NCBI GenBank assembly: GCA_965229505.1
Contig: OZ245881.1
Span: forward strand, 1,798,001 to 1,862,000
Length of the DNA: 64,000 bases
Direction of reading: 5' to 3'
From: UBA6059 sp040219045
GTDB lineage: Bacteria > Bacteroidota > Bacteroidia > Cytophagales > Cyclobacteriaceae
The notes beneath the pieces were generated by a model. That model ran no database searches and was not told the DNA's origin. It saw only the letters and a program-made list of their open reading frames with translations. Below, in pieces: positions 52,265 to 61,721 of the stretch. A program made the position numbers and the translations under genes. How positions within the stretch are numbered: the stretch's first letter is position 1; each line of letters opens with the position of its first letter.

Positions 52265-52672
52265 ATGGGAATCAAAAAATGGATAATGGGTCATTCGCAA
52301 AATTCGCTGGCGGATCTGGCCCTTAGGTTGTTTGCCGGATTATCAATGGCATTTGGACATGGGATAGGGAAAATCCCTCCATCAGAAGGCTTTATCAACA
52401 ACCTTGACGGTCAGGGTTTGCCAATGGCTTTCCTTTTTGCATGGGCTGCCGGCCTATCGGAATTTCTTGGCGGCTTATTCTTAGCACTTGGATTTTCGAC
52501 TCGCCTGGCCGCATTGTTTATGACCCTCACAATGCTTTACGCTGGCTTGATCCACCATAGCGACGATCCTTTTTCCAGCAAGGAGAAGGCGTTGCTATAT
52601 GCAGCTATTGGCATTTTCTACACCTTGAGAGGTGCTGGACAATACAGTATCGACAGGATGCTCGGGAAATAG
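52265..52672 (+). CDS. DoxX family membrane protein
   Basis: 135 residues, four membrane helices. LALRLFAGLSMAFGHGIGKI (about 18-37), AAGLSEFLGGLFLALGFSTRLAAL and the C-terminal KALLYAAIGIFYTLRGAGQYSID are DoxX hallmarks. The family is named for the small subunit of archaeal thiosulfate:quinone oxidoreductase, but bacterial members are mostly of unknown role, some in redox stress complexes. The stop nearly overlaps the next start (TAGTGATG), so it is coupled to the ADC-like gene. Confidence 0.9.
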   Translation: MGIKKWIMGHSQNSLADLALRLFAGLSMAFGHGIGKIPPSEGFINNLDGQGLPMAFLFAWAAGLSEFLGGLFLALGFSTRLAALFMTLTMLYAGLIHHSDDPFSSKEKALLYAAIGIFYTLRGAGQYSIDRMLGK

Positions 52673-52674
52673 TG

Positions 52675-53310
52675 ATGGGGAAAATCACCCCTGCTCCCTG
52701 GGACCTCAATGGCATGGGCATCATGCATTTCTTTTGGGGCCCCAAGAGAATCGATCCTTTTTCTGGTGAAGAGGTCTCGGGGCTCGGTGGGTTTATCATT
52801 GCACGATATGACCACAGCCCGGTAGGTCCTTACAATGAGCTTCTCTACATTCCCGGTAGGCACTTGATAAATGGAAAAAAGTCCTTTTTCATCAGTAAAA
52901 TCTACGTAGATAGCATCGACAGTGTGGTCAGCGGACAAGCTAATTGGGGTATCCCAAAGGAACTGGCTGAAATAAGTATTGAGAAGAGCGGAAGGAAAAT
53001 AGTCGTAAATGCTTCTGTGGAGAAAAAGCTGTTTTTCGATGCTTCTTTCACTCAAGGGCGCATTTCTTTTCCGGTCAGCACAAAGTTGATCCCCATCCCA
53101 CTGCACCAGGACTGGAAAGGCAGTTACTACTTCACCAAGTTTATAGGTTCTGGGAGTGGTGCATTCAGCAGCCTTGTCCTTAACGCGGTGGATGAGGAGA
53201 GTTTTGCGGATACACAGGGTTTTCGCTCGCTAGCAACCATGGTCGTCGATCCGTTCAACCTTACTTTTCCGCTGGCCGTGATCAAAAATCACGATTTAAC
53301 AATTTTATAA
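52675..53310 (+). CDS. Acetoacetate-decarboxylase-like fold protein
   Basis: 211 residues from ATG 52675. ARYDHSPVGPYNELLYIPG (about 43-61), ISKIYVDSIDSVVSGQANWGIPKE (about 74-97, in pieces: IYVDSIDS and NWGIPKELAE) match the ADC family's beta cone, whose catalytic Lys follows such a P-K motif. The GxPKxxA-like WGIPKE is conserved. True decarboxylation of acetoacetate is not certain: many homologues lack it. Coupled to the DoxX gene. No signal peptide. Confidence 0.8.
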   Translation: MGKITPAPWDLNGMGIMHFFWGPKRIDPFSGEEVSGLGGFIIARYDHSPVGPYNELLYIPGRHLINGKKSFFISKIYVDSIDSVVSGQANWGIPKELAEISIEKSGRKIVVNASVEKKLFFDASFTQGRISFPVSTKLIPIPLHQDWKGSYYFTKFIGSGSGAFSSLVLNAVDEESFADTQGFRSLATMVVDPFNLTFPLAVIKNHDLTIL

Positions 53311-53362
53311 TAATCATAGTGTCACATTAGGACGTTTAATTGTGTGTGAAAATATAAACGCC

Positions 53363-53530
53363 ATGACACAAGAATTACAAAACTCTATCGCCTATCTCGA
53401 TGAACAGGAGAAGCAAGTAGTAATGAACTTCATCTCGTCACTAGATCCCCAGAGAAACATCTCCAGAAAGGAGCATTATCGAAGGGAAGCCATGAGGGAA
53501 ATCAGACAGGCTCTTGAAAAAATAAAGTAA
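53363..53530 (+). CDS. Small protein of unknown function (55 residues)
   Basis: 55 residues from ATG 53363 (GTG 53342 would add seven). Helical and charged: LQNSIAYLDEQEKQVVMNFI and RREAMREIRQALEKIK suggest two amphipathic helices. A few bp after the ADC-like gene on the same strand, it may be an antitoxin- or adaptor-like protein, but no toxin is adjacent. It ends 12 bp from the convergent channel gene. Confidence 0.55.
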   Translation: MTQELQNSIAYLDEQEKQVVMNFISSLDPQRNISRKEHYRREAMREIRQALEKIK

Positions 53531-53542
53531 CCAGGTCTACGG

Positions 53543-55435
53543 CTAGTCTTCAGACAGGACAATGACCATATCACCCGGTGAGAAATCGACCATCTCGGTT
53601 TTCCGAGGGTTCACGACGACACCATAGCCTTCTTCGGCATTTTTCGCATCTGCGATGATACGGTAGCCTATTGCCACTTCTTGCTTTCTGGCTGCAGACT
53701 CCAGTATAGTGTAGAAGTTGACCGGCTGTCCCAGCGTGACATAGTTCTCCACGGGTTTGATGTAAATCTCCGATCCGTCGGCATCAAATAGGTCCTCAAA
53801 CACACGCATGAGGTATTTGTTTTCCGACACCTGGCTCATTAACAAGCTCAATAGCTTATCACTTACGATGAAGTCATCCGCACTTGTGATATCTGCAAGC
53901 TGTCTATTCCTCATGTCCAGCATCTCACTTACTATTTTGAGCCTTCTGGTCTTATCAGAAATACTTCTCAAGTGAAGTAGGGTGATCAAAGTCTGGGCAT
54001 CCGCCTCCTGGATAGGGAAGTACTCCTGATAGCACAACAATATGATATAATCATATTGCGGCATATCCATCTCTTCCAGCGTATCTCTATCCGTAGTATC
54101 CGTTACCTCAAACTCTATTGAGATATTCTGAAGCGTATCAGCTACTCTTCTGAGCACATGTTTCGCGTCATCAAACTTAGAAACCACTTTCACAATCGAT
54201 CCGGGAGCGACATAGTTGTCCAACTCTCGAATGATATGACGTGCTCGGGCGTTCCAGCCCACAATCAATATTTTCTCCTTGTCAAACTTTGTAGGGGGAG
54301 AGCCCTGAATTCGATGCTCCTGGATCTCCAGTTGTGTTTTCGCGTTAGCGACCAAAGTATCATCATCCTCGGTGATACCTATTACCCGGTCACCTTTCTG
54401 CATGATCGTTTCCATAGGAGGATTGATCTCGACAGTATCGTCCGCATACTGGATACCCATTATCGCAGAGTCTTCGAAAGCAAAAATCACTTCACGGAAA
54501 GTCTTGCCTACCAGGCTCCTTTCCTCAACGAAGTATATCTCGTCACCACCAAAGTCCATCAGCTCTATGTACACCACACTAAGGCCTGGCTGGCGGCTGG
54601 TTTGTACCATGATTTTGGATACAAAGTCATCTGACAGAATAAGCTCTACCTCGTCTTTGCCTACCATCTTCGCAACGTCGTAGTTTTTCTTGCTCTCAAT
54701 TTCCGCGGTGATGTGGTATGGCTTTTTCCTTCGCTTGGGGTTTGTGACGATAGCTACTATTGTCTTGATGATCTGAGAGTCCGAGTTCTCATTGTCCTTA
54801 TCTACGATGATAATCGACTTAGAATCATGCAGGTTGGTTATATTGATATCATCTACATCAATAGGATTACCGGTTCGGCAAATGACCTTGGTGTTTTTGG
54901 TGTCGCCAATCTTATCTCTTATCTCATCCTCCATGTCCACCTTATCCTTGTCTGCAAGGATTACAATACTTCCGTATTTCTGATTTTCGTTGGCAATCAC
55001 TATCTCAGGGATGATCGTAAATATCTTTGATGACCAGCCAAGAATAATTACGTGATCATCTTCCAAAACAAATGATCGACCCTTTCTCAACTCATCAATC
55101 TTGTCCATGATACCGTTGGAGATAAGACCAATCAGTGTGGACATCACCACAATACCTATCAAAGTCACAAAGAGCATAAATACGCGATAGCCCCAATACT
55201 CCTCTGCACCACCTATGACTCCCGGGTCAAGGATGTGGATAGTATTCACCCATACTGTAGAAATGAATGACTCTTGCGGATCTGGGCTTAAGCCAATCAC
55301 CCAAACAAAAACCGCAAAAATTACAATTACCAGCACTGACAGAATACCGAGCCAAGAAATCAGCGACGCACTACCACGTGCTATGAAGTTGTCAAATTGA
55401 TATTTCGCTCGGACTTTAAATGGAACCTTTTTCAT
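53543..55435 (-). CDS. CASTOR/POLLUX-type ion channel with RCK/TrkA-N domains
   Basis: 630 residues. Two membrane helices (about 28-52 and 84-108) flank a pore loop with ILDPGVIG (near 68-75). The cytosolic part has two RCK-like Rossmann units: VIILGWSSKIFTIIPEIV (about 127-144) and KILIVGWNARARHIIREL (about 384-401). This matches the CASTOR/POLLUX/DMI1 cation-channel group known from plants and many bacteria; ion selectivity here is unknown. A -7-like box lies 30 bp upstream. Divergent from the TAXI gene over 227 bp that hold no other gene. Confidence 0.85.
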   Translation of the reverse strand: MKKVPFKVRAKYQFDNFIARGSASLISWLGILSVLVIVIFAVFVWVIGLSPDPQESFISTVWVNTIHILDPGVIGGAEEYWGYRVFMLFVTLIGIVVMSTLIGLISNGIMDKIDELRKGRSFVLEDDHVIILGWSSKIFTIIPEIVIANENQKYGSIVILADKDKVDMEDEIRDKIGDTKNTKVICRTGNPIDVDDINITNLHDSKSIIIVDKDNENSDSQIIKTIVAIVTNPKRRKKPYHITAEIESKKNYDVAKMVGKDEVELILSDDFVSKIMVQTSRQPGLSVVYIELMDFGGDEIYFVEERSLVGKTFREVIFAFEDSAIMGIQYADDTVEINPPMETIMQKGDRVIGITEDDDTLVANAKTQLEIQEHRIQGSPPTKFDKEKILIVGWNARARHIIRELDNYVAPGSIVKVVSKFDDAKHVLRRVADTLQNISIEFEVTDTTDRDTLEEMDMPQYDYIILLCYQEYFPIQEADAQTLITLLHLRSISDKTRRLKIVSEMLDMRNRQLADITSADDFIVSDKLLSLLMSQVSENKYLMRVFEDLFDADGSEIYIKPVENYVTLGQPVNFYTILESAARKQEVAIGYRIIADAKNAEEGYGVVVNPRKTEMVDFSPGDMVIVLSED

Positions 55436-55464
55436 TCAGGTCGAAAAGTTTATTTGGAGTACAA

Positions 55465-55472
55465 CAAAAATA
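55465..55472 (-). promoter_or_regulatory. Putative -7 promoter box of the channel gene
   Basis: Minus-strand TATTTTTG matches TAnnTTTG 30 bp before the start codon; no well-spaced -33 TTG was found. Confidence 0.4.
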
Positions 55473-55662
55473 GTAGCCTCAAGGGATATAAATAGATATT
55501 AGAATATTAATAATGCCTTGGACTTGCTATTTGCCCATTTTGTTAGTCGCAATTTACGCCCTTTTTGCCATATGAACCATTGTCATCCAATTGACACAGC
55601 GCATAGTACGTACATCCTTGCCATAGATAAATGCGTGACAGTCTTCAATCAACCTAATTTGA

Positions 55663-56907
55663 ATGCAATTAAAAAACATAATTAATCTCGTGCTGATTGC
55701 TTTTGTATTCTTTAGCTGCGAGAAACCACCGACGCTTAAAGTCATCTACACAGTAGATGAGCCGATTGGCGAAATAGTAAAGGCGTTCGAAGCGCAAATG
55801 GAAGAGTCCCTTGGCTATGATATCGAGCTGATTATTGGAGATGGCTCTCATAGCAATATTGATAGCCTGGAAGCTGGCGCGGCTGACATCACTATTGTAG
55901 AAAATAGTATCTCGTATCAATCCAAGCGCGGCATTAATGCCATTGTGCCCTTCTACCCTCAGGTGCTCCATATCTTCTACCAAGGCGAAGTAAAAGCAAA
56001 CACGGTAGAAGAGCTTTTTTATGGTAAGAAGGTATTCATTGGTCAGCCTGGGTCGGCCACCTATGAGTTTCTAATGGAGCTCTTCCATATTCTGGACATT
56101 GATACCTCGAAGTTTGAAATCACCCAAAACATCTTCGAAAACGAGGTTTTCTGTGGTTTTACGGATATAGTGAATGAAGAATATCTCGCCGGACTTTCAG
56201 GGTATCGACTATTCAGCTTTGACAACATTGAGCAGTTTGGTAGAGGTTCGCTGGCAGAGGCCATCAGCTTAAAGTTTCCACAAATGAAACCCTTCATCAT
56301 TCCACAGCGCACCTATGGTGGCTTGACTGAAGAAGCCGTGGTAACTATCGCTACGGATGCCGTACTGGTCACTCGCGGTGATCTGCCGGAAGACGTCATA
56401 TACAATATCACCAAGACCATCTTCCAGCATAAGGAGCGATTTACCTCGATAAGCCCTTTGATCTATCTTGATCTTAAAGAAGATTTTGAACGGACAAGGC
56501 TCAACTTCCCACTTCATAATGGCGCTAGAATATACCTTGATAGAGATGAGCCGAGTATTTTCGAGCGGTATGCCGAACTGATTGGTGTCGTCTTTTCCAT
56601 TCTGGTAACCCTCATTTCTAGTGGTCTCTACTTATCAAAATGGCAAGCTCAGCGCAAGAAGGACCGTGTAGATATCTTTTATCAAGATATAATGGATATC
56701 AAGAATGAACTCTCCAGCCTTAAAAAGACCAGTGAGGTAGCACAAAGAATTAAGATGCTAAAAGACTCACAACATAAGGCCTTTAAGATGCTGATAGATG
56801 AAGAGCTGCGTGCAGACGAAAGTTTCAGAATCTACATGGAGCTCTCAAAAGAGACTATTCAGGAATTGACCGCTCGCTACAAGCGCCTGAAGCGAGCCGC
56901 TCACTAA
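55663..56907 (+). CDS. Membrane-anchored TAXI-family solute-binding protein
   Basis: 414 residues. A lipoprotein-like signal (FVFFSC, Cys19) starts it. Residues 25-290 resemble TAXI solute-binding proteins of TRAP transporters: DSLEAGAADITIVENSI (about 66-82), GKKVFIGQPGSATYEF (about 125-140) and AVVTIATDAVLVTRGDLPEDVIYNI (about 225-249, in part). Unlike ordinary TAXI proteins it continues with a membrane helix (about 308-328, LIGVVFSILVTLISSGLYL) and a cytosolic coiled coil (330-414). No TRAP permease is in the window. It may sense a ligand outside and signal inside, rather than feed a transporter. Confidence 0.82.
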   Translation: MQLKNIINLVLIAFVFFSCEKPPTLKVIYTVDEPIGEIVKAFEAQMEESLGYDIELIIGDGSHSNIDSLEAGAADITIVENSISYQSKRGINAIVPFYPQVLHIFYQGEVKANTVEELFYGKKVFIGQPGSATYEFLMELFHILDIDTSKFEITQNIFENEVFCGFTDIVNEEYLAGLSGYRLFSFDNIEQFGRGSLAEAISLKFPQMKPFIIPQRTYGGLTEEAVVTIATDAVLVTRGDLPEDVIYNITKTIFQHKERFTSISPLIYLDLKEDFERTRLNFPLHNGARIYLDRDEPSIFERYAELIGVVFSILVTLISSGLYLSKWQAQRKKDRVDIFYQDIMDIKNELSSLKKTSEVAQRIKMLKDSQHKAFKMLIDEELRADESFRIYMELSKETIQELTARYKRLKRAAH

Positions 56908-58769
56908 TTTTCGTCTTTGTCTGCTTTTGAGCCATCCCAGAGGTGGTCGTCTTCATCCATGTGGCTGGAACGGAGGTCTGCTGAGAGTAGTGCCTCCTGT
57001 TGAGCAATTTCAGTACGAGCCTTTGAAATATACTCCTCACTATTGAGGTTTTGCTCAAAAAGCCTCCTCATACTATCTTCATCATACTTGATAAACTGTT
57101 GTGCCTGACGTAGCAATGTATACCGTCGCTTACCCAACATCTGCATTACATCTGAGGCTAATCGTACCGATGTATCGATCGACTCACGATAGATATGATC
57201 CACCCCAAGCTTGAGCAACTCATAAGCATCCACTCGATTTTTCGCTCTCATTACAAGTAGGAGGTTCGGGAAACGCTTCTTCAATGTCTTGACCAGACTG
57301 ATATTGGTTTCCGGGTCGTCTATCGCCGAAATCAAAATCTCCGCTTGCTCTACCCCGGCTGATTCTAATAAATCAATGCGCCTGGCATCACCGTAGTAAA
57401 CCTCAAAGCCCATTTTTCGAAGTAAATCCACTCGGCTGGAATCGTGATCAAGAATTGTAGGCTTTACTCCATTGACTCTCAGAAACCTCCCAACTGTACT
57501 GCCAAAATGTCCAAAACCCACAAGCAGGATTTTGCTCTTTTTTTCAATCGTATCAGCAGGCTTTTCCTCAGACTCTTTCGTGCCTACTCGAGGCAGGATG
57601 ATTCTCTCGTTGATTATCGCAAGAATTGGAGAAACCGTCATACTGATTGCTGTCACTACCAGGAGTAAATCCAACAGGTCCTGATCAATAATACCCAGCT
57701 GATTAGTGAAGCTCAACAGTACGAATGCAAATTCGCCTATCTGACTTAGACCAATGCTAAAGAGCAGGTTTTGGTCAGTACCAAGTTTAAAGAACCTCCC
57801 TACTCCGAACAATATGATTGCCTTGATGGCTATCACACCCAGGACTATTCCTACCACCAGACCTGGCGATTGACCAATAATCAGGAAGTTGATAGATGCG
57901 CCTACCGCAATGAAGAACAGGCCTAACAGTAACCCCTTGAATGGCTCAAGATTGCTTTCCAACTCATGCTTGAACTCACTGTTGGCCAGAACTACACCAC
58001 CTAGAAAAGCTCCAAGCGCCGGACTAAGGCCAACCAATTCCATTAAAAAGGCAATGGCCATCACGATAAGCAGGGCAGAAGCCGAAAAAAGCTCCCTCAA
58101 TCGAGTCTTGGCTACTAGCCTTAAGATCGGAACAAAGAAATATCTACCCGCGAGGATCACCAACCCCACGGAAAGCAAGACTGCTAATGTCTGAAACCCG
58201 ATGGGTAAGTTTCCCAAAAAAGACTCATGTCCACTGGTAGTCTCCACCACATTCTTGGTAAAAAGAGGAAGCAGGGCCAGCATGGGGATAACAGCTATAT
58301 CCTGAAAAAGCAGCACCGAAAATGATGACTGACCGTAGGACGTCTCCATTAAGCCCTTCTCCTTGAGTGTTTGCAAAACGATAGCGGTAGATGAAAGAGA
58401 AAAGGCCATGGCAATCGCTAAAGCTGTTGTCCAGGCTATTCCTGATAAGAATAGAATGCCAAACACGACAAGCATCGTCAAACCTACCTGGAGCCCCCCC
58501 ATCCCGAGAATAGATCGTCGCATTCTCCAAAAAGTCTTTGGCTCAATCTCCAGTCCAATCAAGAAAAGCATCATCACCACGCCAAACTCAGCGAAATGCA
58601 TGATGTCCTCACCCTCCTCGCCGATAAAGCCAAATACGTAGGGGCCAATAAGGATGCCTGCGAGCAAGTAGCCTAGCACGGAACTCAATCCAAAACGCTT
58701 GGCTAGGGGAACGCAAACCACCGCAGCGGTTAGATAAATGACGGCCTGAAATAAGAAACTGCCGCTCAT
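56904..58769 (-). CDS. CPA2 cation:proton antiporter (KefC/YbaL-like) with TrkA-N domain
   Basis: 621 residues. About 12 membrane helices fill residues 7-385, with LGYLLAGILIGP (about 32-43) and GLSPALGAFLGGVVLANSEF (about 244-263), both typical of CPA2. The cytosolic Rossmann domain starts ILLVGFGHFGSTVGRFL (about 414-430) and includes VEQAEILISAIDDPE. The tail (540-621) is helical and acidic. It is a K+/H+ or Na+/H+ antiporter regulated by nucleotide or thiol adduct. Its start overlaps the stop of the KefF-like gene by 4 bp, the common Kef subunit arrangement. Confidence 0.9.
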   Translation of the reverse strand: MSGSFLFQAVIYLTAAVVCVPLAKRFGLSSVLGYLLAGILIGPYVFGFIGEEGEDIMHFAEFGVVMMLFLIGLEIEPKTFWRMRRSILGMGGLQVGLTMLVVFGILFLSGIAWTTALAIAMAFSLSSTAIVLQTLKEKGLMETSYGQSSFSVLLFQDIAVIPMLALLPLFTKNVVETTSGHESFLGNLPIGFQTLAVLLSVGLVILAGRYFFVPILRLVAKTRLRELFSASALLIVMAIAFLMELVGLSPALGAFLGGVVLANSEFKHELESNLEPFKGLLLGLFFIAVGASINFLIIGQSPGLVVGIVLGVIAIKAIILFGVGRFFKLGTDQNLLFSIGLSQIGEFAFVLLSFTNQLGIIDQDLLDLLLVVTAISMTVSPILAIINERIILPRVGTKESEEKPADTIEKKSKILLVGFGHFGSTVGRFLRVNGVKPTILDHDSSRVDLLRKMGFEVYYGDARRIDLLESAGVEQAEILISAIDDPETNISLVKTLKKRFPNLLLVMRAKNRVDAYELLKLGVDHIYRESIDTSVRLASDVMQMLGKRRYTLLRQAQQFIKYDEDSMRRLFEQNLNSEEYISKARTEIAQQEALLSADLRSSHMDEDDHLWDGSKADKDEN

Positions 58770-59374
58770 TTGATTTTGGTGTTTTTGATCCCGGTCAGAT
58801 CATTGAGAAACTGACAATTGTCTCTGGCTTTGAGCCCAAGGCTGCCATTGCGCAGTGATTCCAGTAGGTTAGCATACTCTGCCTGATGATCGAGTATTCC
58901 CTGACGGTCGAGCCTGTGTGTACCCAATACCGCAAAAGGAGGGAGATACTCCATGCCGCAGAGCACAGCTGTCTGCTCAAAGGGTCGCAAGAATTCAGAG
59001 ACCGTATAATTGTTGCTCCCTTCAGCACAGTACACTTTCCTGGTACCACCGGCCGTGATCGCGTTGAGGGCTATTTTACCAGAAAGCACGTTCCCATTTG
59101 GGCCATACGCCCAATTATACTCGAGTACCAGGTCTATCCAGTGCTTGAGTAGCGGTGGACAGCTATACCAGTAAAATGGGTGGTGCCAGATGATCGTATC
59201 ATGTTGTAATAGCTCTATCTGCTCAGCTTGTATGTCAATATTGAAATCCGGATATAGCTCATATAAATCCCTGATGGTCACGTCATCAGCGGCCTGTGCC
59301 GTTTTGACAAGGGCCCGGTTTACCCTGGACTCTTCAAAACGAGGATGGGCAAAAATGATCAGCGTTTTTTTCAA
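58766..59374 (-). CDS. KefF/KefG-type NAD(P)H quinone oxidoreductase
   Basis: 202 residues, flavodoxin-like fold. KTLIIFAHPRFEESRVNRAL (2-21), the FMN site HHPFYWYSCPPLLKHWID (about 65-82, in part) and GKIALNAITAGGTR (about 102-115) match the KefF/G-MdaB family. These proteins activate Kef antiporters and reduce quinones under electrophile stress. It sits directly upstream of the KefC-like gene with a 4-bp overlap, so the pair forms one system. Confidence 0.9.
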   Translation of the reverse strand: MKKTLIIFAHPRFEESRVNRALVKTAQAADDVTIRDLYELYPDFNIDIQAEQIELLQHDTIIWHHPFYWYSCPPLLKHWIDLVLEYNWAYGPNGNVLSGKIALNAITAGGTRKVYCAEGSNNYTVSEFLRPFEQTAVLCGMEYLPPFAVLGTHRLDRQGILDHQAEYANLLESLRNGSLGLKARDNCQFLNDLTGIKNTKIK

Positions 59375-59521
59375 GGCTCTTTTGGTTTTGAAAGCAGCGG
59401 GCTTTAGTCAAAAAGCCTACTACCTCTATTAAACCCAAAGTGTCGAAAAAGTTCAAAGGATGGTATAAATCCTACAAATCAACCCTAATCAATTCTCTTC
59501 AGGTGTCCAGTAGCCTTCTTC

Positions 59522-59974
59522 TCAGTTAGTCCCGAATTTGTCTCGGTAATTCTTCGTGGCAGATATTTCGTGGATATCCGGGTCCTTTTCCCATTGGGTC
59601 TTGCCATTGTAAAAGGCCTTGACTTCAAAGAAGAACAGCTCACCGTCCTGGATCTTAAACATATTGTAATCTGGCGTCACGTATACATCGGAAGAGACCG
59701 CTGTGGCACACCATCCACCGTAGGCCGGCATAAATTTTTCAGGGCTTTCTTGAAAAGTAGCGAGGTTCTCAGCATTCGCAAAATACAGCTTCAGGCCATC
59801 GTACTCAAGCTGAAAGTCTTCCACACCTGGCTGTGCGGTACCCGCGAAATAAGCAACCAGGTCGTTCCCGCCAAAAGCTTTCTCCTCGGCAGTACAGCTG
59901 TATTTATGCTGTGCTTGCAAAAAGTTGACGACAAACAGGGCGCATATTAGGAGAGTAAGTTTGATTATTTTCAT
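59522..59974 (-). CDS. Secreted YHS-domain protein
   Basis: 150 residues with a signal peptide (about 4-21, FVVNFLQAQ). A YHS domain at about 35-95 reads GNDLVAYFAGTAQPG, FQLEYDGLKLYFANAEN and FMPAYGGWCATAV, the last with conserved Cys. YHS domains are thought to bind metals in exported proteins. Homologues are common in marine Bacteroidota without assigned function. Stands alone; the 147 bp upstream (59375-59521 is downstream) hold no recognisable gene. Confidence 0.87.
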   Translation of the reverse strand: MKIIKLTLLICALFVVNFLQAQHKYSCTAEEKAFGGNDLVAYFAGTAQPGVEDFQLEYDGLKLYFANAENLATFQESPEKFMPAYGGWCATAVSSDVYVTPDYNMFKIQDGELFFFEVKAFYNGKTQWEKDPDIHEISATKNYRDKFGTN

Positions 59975-60062
59975 ATTTCAAGGGCTTGTTAGACCATTGT
60001 ACGTTCACCGGCACGCTAAGGACGCCCTGCGTATGCCAGGTGTCAGTAAGTTGACATTCAGG

Positions 60063-60629
60063 CTAGCGGATCAGATTGATAAGTTTATAATAGTCAAGGA
60101 CTGTCTTCCGCAACACTTCCCTATCCTCGAACTTATCGAAAATGGGTTTGGCGACTTGCCCATCATAAAAATATAGACGGTCTTCAGCCGTCAATGCTTG
60201 AAAAACACGATGAGCAAAAGTGACCTGATCCTTCATATTACCCATAGCGTATCGAATGATCGTTGTGTCCTGGCTTGTCAGGTTAATTCGCAATAGCTGA
60301 AATTCTTCTGGGTTTGTAATGTGCTCGTTGGGCTCTACCATGAGGAAGGCCTGATCATTTCTCCAGTTATAAGCTATCGCAAAATTAATCAGTGGATAGT
60401 CGGCCTGGTCATTCCGATCAGACATTCTAAACACATCCATACCTGCTGCGGCTATTTCCTGCTTGTCATAATAGGATTGTCTGACATTCTTAAAAAATAT
60501 TTCGGACGCATCATTCGTCATAAAGTCAATGTCCTCAATAGAAATGGATTCAGGACTGTTGGGTTGGCAGCCTAAGATCATTAGACTTAGCAAAAGGAGA
60601 AGTGCTTTATCGATGTGCATAATATTCAT
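60063..60629 (-). CDS. Lipoprotein of unknown function
   Basis: 188 residues with a lipoprotein signal (LLLLLSLMILGC, Cys21). The mature part has AIAYNWRNDQAFLMVEPNEH and LLRINLTSQDTTII, no recognisable domain. Exported and probably membrane-anchored. It diverges from lemA across 72 bp. Function unknown. Confidence 0.72.
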   Translation of the reverse strand: MNIMHIDKALLLLLSLMILGCQPNSPESISIEDIDFMTNDASEIFFKNVRQSYYDKQEIAAAGMDVFRMSDRNDQADYPLINFAIAYNWRNDQAFLMVEPNEHITNPEEFQLLRINLTSQDTTIIRYAMGNMKDQVTFAHRVFQALTAEDRLYFYDGQVAKPIFDKFEDREVLRKTVLDYYKLINLIR

Positions 60630-60675
60630 GAAACCAGAATTTCTGATAAGAGTTTACTAAGCTAAAATAGGTGCG

Positions 60676-60683
60676 TACATTTG
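60676..60683 (+). promoter_or_regulatory. -7 promoter box of the LemA-TPM operon
   Basis: TACATTTG is an exact TAnnTTTG box 18 bp before ATG 60702. A degenerate -33 (TTT, 60653-60655) is 20 bp upstream. The box covers the alternative start TTG at 60681, which excludes it and supports ATG 60702. Confidence 0.55.
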
Positions 60684-60701
60684 TTTAGAATCATAAAAGA
60701 A

Positions 60702-61280
60702 ATGAAAAGACTATTCATCAACATATTCGTGCTTGCGTTGGCAGCACAGCTTTCATCTTGTGGGTACAATGAAATGGTGTCTCGCGAAGAAGCCATCAGC
60801 GGACAATGGGCGCAGGTAGAAAACGTCTACCAGCGACGAGCTGACCTTATTCCCAACCTGGTCAATACGGTAAAAGGTTATGCTGACTTTGAGCAGGAGA
60901 CATTGACCCAGGTGATAGAAGCCCGAGCCAAAGCGACCAGCACTACCATCTCAGCAGACAACTTGAGTCCCGAGAGCCTTGCCCAGTTTCAGCAGGTGCA
61001 AAATGGATTGGGATCTGCACTATCGAAGCTAATGGTGGTCGTTGAGCGATATCCAGACCTCAAAGCCAACCAAAACTTTCGTGACCTACAGGCTCAGTTA
61101 GAGGGTACGGAAAACAGGATTGCGGTAGAGCGAAAAAAATTCAATGATGCCGTTCAAGGCTACAATACTTATATCCGAAAGTTCCCCCAGAATTTTGTGG
61201 CCGGTTGGTTTGATTTTGAGAAAAAGGGGTATTTCGAAGCGGATGAAGGTGCCTCCAAAGCACCCGAGGTAAAGTTTTAA
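60702..61280 (+). CDS. lemA: LemA family lipoprotein
   Basis: 192 residues from ATG 60702. A lipoprotein-like signal MKRLFINIFVLALAAQLSSC (lipobox LSSC) starts it, then the LemA helical domain: AISGQWAQVENVYQRRADL, IPNLVNTVKGYADFEQ (the family's R-x-D-L-I-P-N-L-V), QNFRDLQAQLEGTENRIAVER and NDAVQGYNTYIRKFPQN. LemA proteins are membrane proteins with extracytosolic helices, often next to TPM-domain proteins, as here. Role unclear; envelope stress or quality control is suggested by context. Confidence 0.92.
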   Translation: MKRLFINIFVLALAAQLSSCGYNEMVSREEAISGQWAQVENVYQRRADLIPNLVNTVKGYADFEQETLTQVIEARAKATSTTISADNLSPESLAQFQQVQNGLGSALSKLMVVVERYPDLKANQNFRDLQAQLEGTENRIAVERKKFNDAVQGYNTYIRKFPQNFVAGWFDFEKKGYFEADEGASKAPEVKF

Positions 61281-61283
61281 GAT

Positions 61284-61721
61284 ATGGCGAAAGAGTTATT
61301 TAGCGATGTAGAGGGCAGAGCCATAGTCGATGCTATCAAGGAAGCTGAAAGAGCTACTTCTGGAGAAATTCGCCTTCATGTAGAAAACAAGTGCAAAGGA
61401 GATGTACTCGATCGAGCTGCTGAAGTATTTAGCCTCCTCAATATGCACAAAACCAAGCTGAGGAACGGTGTGCTTTTCTATTTGGCCGTAGAGGATCACA
61501 AGTTTGCCATCATCGGTGATGCCGGGATAAACCAGAAGGTAGAAGATCACTACTGGGGAGACATCAAGGAACATATGATGGCCCGATTCAAGGCGGACGC
61601 GATTGTGCTTGGCCTATGCGAAGGCATCAAAATGACCGGTCAAACGCTCAAAGAGCATTTCCCGGCATTGGTCGATGACAAGAATGAAATTACAGATGAA
61701 ATCTCCTACGGAAACAATTAG
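61284..61721 (+). CDS. TPM-domain protein without membrane anchor
   Basis: 145 residues. The TPM (TLP18.3/Psb32/MOLO-1) pattern is seen in ERATSGEIRLHVENKCKGD, NGVLFYLAVEDHKFAIIGDAGIN and DHYWGDIKEHM. Unlike the next protein it has no signal peptide or membrane helix, so it may act in the cytosol or be attached to the membrane through its partners. It follows lemA by 3 bp and precedes the second TPM gene with no gap. Confidence 0.88.
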   Translation: MAKELFSDVEGRAIVDAIKEAERATSGEIRLHVENKCKGDVLDRAAEVFSLLNMHKTKLRNGVLFYLAVEDHKFAIIGDAGINQKVEDHYWGDIKEHMMARFKADAIVLGLCEGIKMTGQTLKEHFPALVDDKNEITDEISYGNN

